Below, piece by piece: positions 6,018 through 8,053 of a stretch of 8,053 nucleotides of DNA (position 1 is the stretch's first letter; each line of letters starts with the position of its first letter). This DNA is from Deltaproteobacteria bacterium (lineage in GTDB: Bacteria > Desulfobacterota > Syntrophia > Syntrophales > UBA2192). A program made the translations under genes and the position numbers. The stretch covers positions 1-8,053 of the forward strand of contig JAPLJU010000053.1 in the NCBI GenBank assembly GCA_026388445.1, in the 5' to 3' direction. Under the pieces are notes generated by a model that was not told where the DNA came from, did not search any database, and was given only the letters and a program-made list of their open reading frames with translations.

Positions 6018-7187
6018 TTATCTTATAAATCCCGGACCGGCCGTTGGTGATCCCTGGCTTTTTTTAACACCCGTCGATTCAATGATGACTTCGTCACCTT
6101 CCTTTAAATCGCCGGAAAGGATTTCGGTGAAGCTCCCGTCACTAATCCCCGTCGCTACATTAATGCGTTTTGGTTTTTTGTCTTCCAGGACCCAGACACC
6201 GGGTCCCTTCTGGTCAGGCGCCTCTTTGACTTTCTCAGCAGGCCTGAATCTCAGGGCGGCATTGGGTACCCTGAGAACCCCCTTTTTGTCAGCCAGGATG
6301 ATCGATACATTAGCTGTCATTCCCGGCTTCAGTTTGAGTTCGGGATTGTCCACCTTGACAACCACATCGTAGGTCACAACATTCTGAACAGTAATGGGGG
6401 CATTCCTGACCTCTGAAACCTTCCCCTTGAACGTCGTATCGGGGTAGGAATCCACGGTGAACTCCACAGGCTGATCGACCTTTATCTTACCGATATCTGC
6501 CTCATCGACACTTGTATCAATCTGCATCTCCATCAGGTTCTGTGCGATATTGAAGAGAGTTGGCGTTTGAAAACTTGCCGCCACGGTCTGGCCGACATCC
6601 ACATTTCTCGATATGACCGTGCCGTCGACTGGGGAAACGATTTTCGTGTATTTCAAGTTGGTTTCAACAAAATCGAGGGCTGCCTTGGCCTGTGCAACCT
6701 GTGCCTTCGAAGCGGAAATTTGCGCCGCCGCTGACTGGTAATTAGTTTCCGATGTGTCAAAGTCACTTCTGGCAATTAAATTCCTGGCGAAAAGGGTCTT
6801 ATTTCTTTCCATGGTTCTCTTCGAATCGACAAGGGCCGCCTCAGATTTTTCGACGTTTGCCTTAGCCAGAAGCAGGTTGGCCCTCGCCTGCTCCACCTGG
6901 GCCTGAAATGTGGCAGGGTCGATCTGTGCAAGAATCTGGCCCTTTTTCACCGGAGAATTAAAATCGACGTAAAGCGTTTTGATCGTCCCCGAAACCTGCG
7001 TACCCACTAGGACTGTCACGACCGCATTCATGGTACCCGTTGACATGACCGCTGCCCGGATGTCACCCCGGGCCACCTTTTGTGTCCTAAAATTCGGTAC
7101 ATTTTCTCCATTTTTCAGATAGAGATATGTTCCGACTGCCAGGATTGTAATGATAAGGGGGATACCGATGATCCATTTCTTTTTCAT
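6018..7187 (-). CDS. MacA/HlyD-type periplasmic adaptor (membrane fusion protein) of the efflux system
   Basis: From the ATG at 7187 the product is 389 residues. It has a basic start and one membrane anchor (KKKWIIGIPLIITILAVG, about 2-24) with the rest in the periplasm. Domains run from a beta-barrel/lipoyl first half (about 40-93; SPVKKGQILAQID), through a helical hairpin (about 94-178, Ala/Gln/Lys-rich heptads with a turn near FARNLIARSDFD), to the lipoyl second half (SPVDGTVISRNVDVGQTV, 185-202). The beta-barrel (GKVSEVRNAPITVQNVVTYDVVVKV) and membrane-proximal region (VPNAALRFRP) follow. This order is that of MacA and RND adaptors, which bridge permease and TolC. The frame stays open to an ATG at 7265, which would add 26 residues ahead of the anchor. 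I prefer 7187 because the protein then begins with the charged cap of the anchor, though neither start has a strong ribosome site. The next gene follows after one base. Confidence 0.92.
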   Translation of the reverse strand: MKKKWIIGIPLIITILAVGTYLYLKNGENVPNFRTQKVARGDIRAAVMSTGTMNAVVTVLVGTQVSGTIKTLYVDFNSPVKKGQILAQIDPATFQAQVEQARANLLLAKANVEKSEAALVDSKRTMERNKTLFARNLIARSDFDTSETNYQSAAAQISASKAQVAQAKAALDFVETNLKYTKIVSPVDGTVISRNVDVGQTVAASFQTPTLFNIAQNLMEMQIDTSVDEADIGKIKVDQPVEFTVDSYPDTTFKGKVSEVRNAPITVQNVVTYDVVVKVDNPELKLKPGMTANVSIILADKKGVLRVPNAALRFRPAEKVKEAPDQKGPGVWVLEDKKPKRINVATGISDGSFTEILSGDLKEGDEVIIESTGVKKSQGSPTAGPGFIR

Positions 7188-7309
7188 GATCCATTCTTTC
7201 AACAAATTAAAATTAAGCATAACCTTACTAAGCTCCAGGAGAGAACATATTAATAAAGCAAACATGTGCTGCAGCGAATGCTGCTCTTAGGTTTATTTTG
7301 CAGAGCTTT

Positions 7310-8053
7310 TCACCTCATGCCCATGGCCTTCTCCAGGTTGGCCTGGGCCGTTTTGTAATCTGTGAGGGCCGAGATATATGAGATTTTAGCACTGCTCACT
7401 GCCACGAGAGCATCGGTCACCTCAATGGGATTTCCCACACCCGCCGCGTACCGGCCGTTGGCCAGCTCAAGGTTTTCTTCGGCCTGACGTATCGTGAGCA
7501 GAGCTGTCGAAATCCGTTCCGATGCTTCCGTCAAATTGGAATAAGCCTGTTCGACTTCAAGACGAACCTGCTGCCTCAATGTTTCTTCATTCGCCTTCAC
7601 CACATCAAGATTAGCCTTTGCCTCCGCGATCTGATTTTTGACCAGAAAACCACTGAAGATGGGAACGTTGAGAAACGCCCCAACGTTCCAGCCCCTATCC
7701 AGGGGAAATTCGTTGCCGCCGTATCCCCAGGACGCGTTGCCTGTTACGTATGGATAGTGTCCTGTTTTGGCTAGGTCAATCGACTGGTTCGCCGATTGTT
7801 CCTTCAACATCAGTGATAGAAGGTCAGGCCTATTTTCATAGGCTTTTTTCATTGCTTCATCGAAGCTGATCTCATATTTTTCATACAAAAGATTATTCTC
7901 CAAAGTAAATTCCGGAGCTGCTGGCACACCGATCGCGTTGTTCAGATTGACCCGGGCGATACGGACGGCATTTTCAGCACGGATCAAGGCGAGCTTGGCA
8001 TTGCTCAAATCGACCTCCGCCTTTGTCACATCAAATTTAGGCTTGACTCCTAC
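7310..8053 (-). CDS. TolC-family outer-membrane efflux factor, C-terminal part (5' end outside window)
   Basis: The frame is open to the right edge and ends at TGA 7312-7310, giving about 247 residues. The GTG at 8029 is an internal valine, not a start, because readable protein (VGVKPKFDVTKAEVDL) precedes it. The content is OEP repeat two: long Ala/Leu/Asn/Glu helices (KAEVDLSNAKLALIRAENAV), then a strand-forming beta segment (GNASWGYGGNEFPLDRGWNVGAFLNVPIF), then the second pair of periplasmic helices. These include GNPIEVTDALVAVSSAK, matching the G-x-x-x-x-x-DVLDA pattern of TolC proteins. Such proteins form trimeric outer-membrane channels with a periplasmic helical tunnel. It is the first efflux gene seen on this strand, with 122 bases between it and the adaptor, and would supply the exit duct. 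Any signal peptide would be off-window. Confidence 0.92.
   Translation of the reverse strand, partial: VGVKPKFDVTKAEVDLSNAKLALIRAENAVRIARVNLNNAIGVPAAPEFTLENNLLYEKYEISFDEAMKKAYENRPDLLSLMLKEQSANQSIDLAKTGHYPYVTGNASWGYGGNEFPLDRGWNVGAFLNVPIFSGFLVKNQIAEAKANLDVVKANEETLRQQVRLEVEQAYSNLTEASERISTALLTIRQAEENLELANGRYAAGVGNPIEVTDALVAVSSAKISYISALTDYKTAQANLEKAMGMR

Noticed and set aside
7271..7284. Small inverted repeat GCAGC-GAAT-GCTGC between the TolC-type gene and the adaptor gene
   Set aside because: A 5-base stem with mismatched flanks and no U-rich tail on the minus strand is too weak for a terminator. I cannot support it as an operator.
7188..7309. Possible promoter for the adaptor-ATPase-permease genes
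   Set aside because: The 122-base gap is AT-rich, but I could not find a -35/-10 pair with sensible spacing. Transcription may simply continue from the TolC-type gene.
1..8053. Defence system, mobile element, CRISPR array or RNA gene
   Set aside because: Nearly all bases are accounted for by envelope-related or hydrolase genes. I saw no transposase, integrase, repeat-spacer pattern, tRNA or rRNA sequence.

Overview
This window looks like chromosomal DNA from a Gram-negative bacterium. It carries genes for the Kdo/heptose inner core of lipopolysaccharide (LPS) and a MacAB-TolC-type export system that spans two membranes. Protein style and gene mix suggest a deltaproteobacterium (Desulfobacterota, perhaps Syntrophales-like). 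That placement is an impression from the sequences, not a computed result.

Plus strand, bases 1-3514: a five-gene run, closely spaced and probably co-transcribed. It begins with the C-terminal end of a DegT/DnrJ/EryC1/StrS-type PLP aminotransferase, which overlaps hldD by 4 bases. hldD encodes ADP-glycero-manno-heptose 6-epimerase and is followed by kdsB, the Kdo cytidylyltransferase. Next come two metal-dependent hydrolases of unknown substrate: a short amidohydrolase of the TIM-barrel superfamily and a glyoxalase II-like metallo-beta-lactamase-fold protein. The aminotransferase, hldD and kdsB point to nucleotide-sugar supply for the LPS inner core. An aminotransferase beside kdsB raises the possibility of an 8-amino-Kdo (Kdo8N) pathway, which is inference.

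Minus strand, bases 3501-8053: read 5' to 3' on that strand, the order is the C-terminal part of a TolC-family outer-membrane factor, a MacA/HlyD-type periplasmic adaptor, a LolD/MacB-type ATPase and a MacB-type FtsX-fold permease. A small, highly charged helical protein of unknown function follows. Adaptor, ATPase and permease are separated by 1 and 5 bases, so they are almost certainly translationally coupled. Together with the outer-membrane factor they would form a tripartite ATP-driven exporter. The MacB function is split into separate ATPase and permease chains.

The two blocks converge, and their last genes overlap tail to tail by 14 bases with no room for a terminator between them. I see no RNA genes, CRISPR arrays, insertion sequences or convincing large repeats. 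No non-coding stretch exceeds about 125 bases. The window reads as core-type envelope genes. I do not see a clear new defence or mobile system, and the most open questions concern the two hydrolases, the 170-residue protein and the Kdo8N idea.
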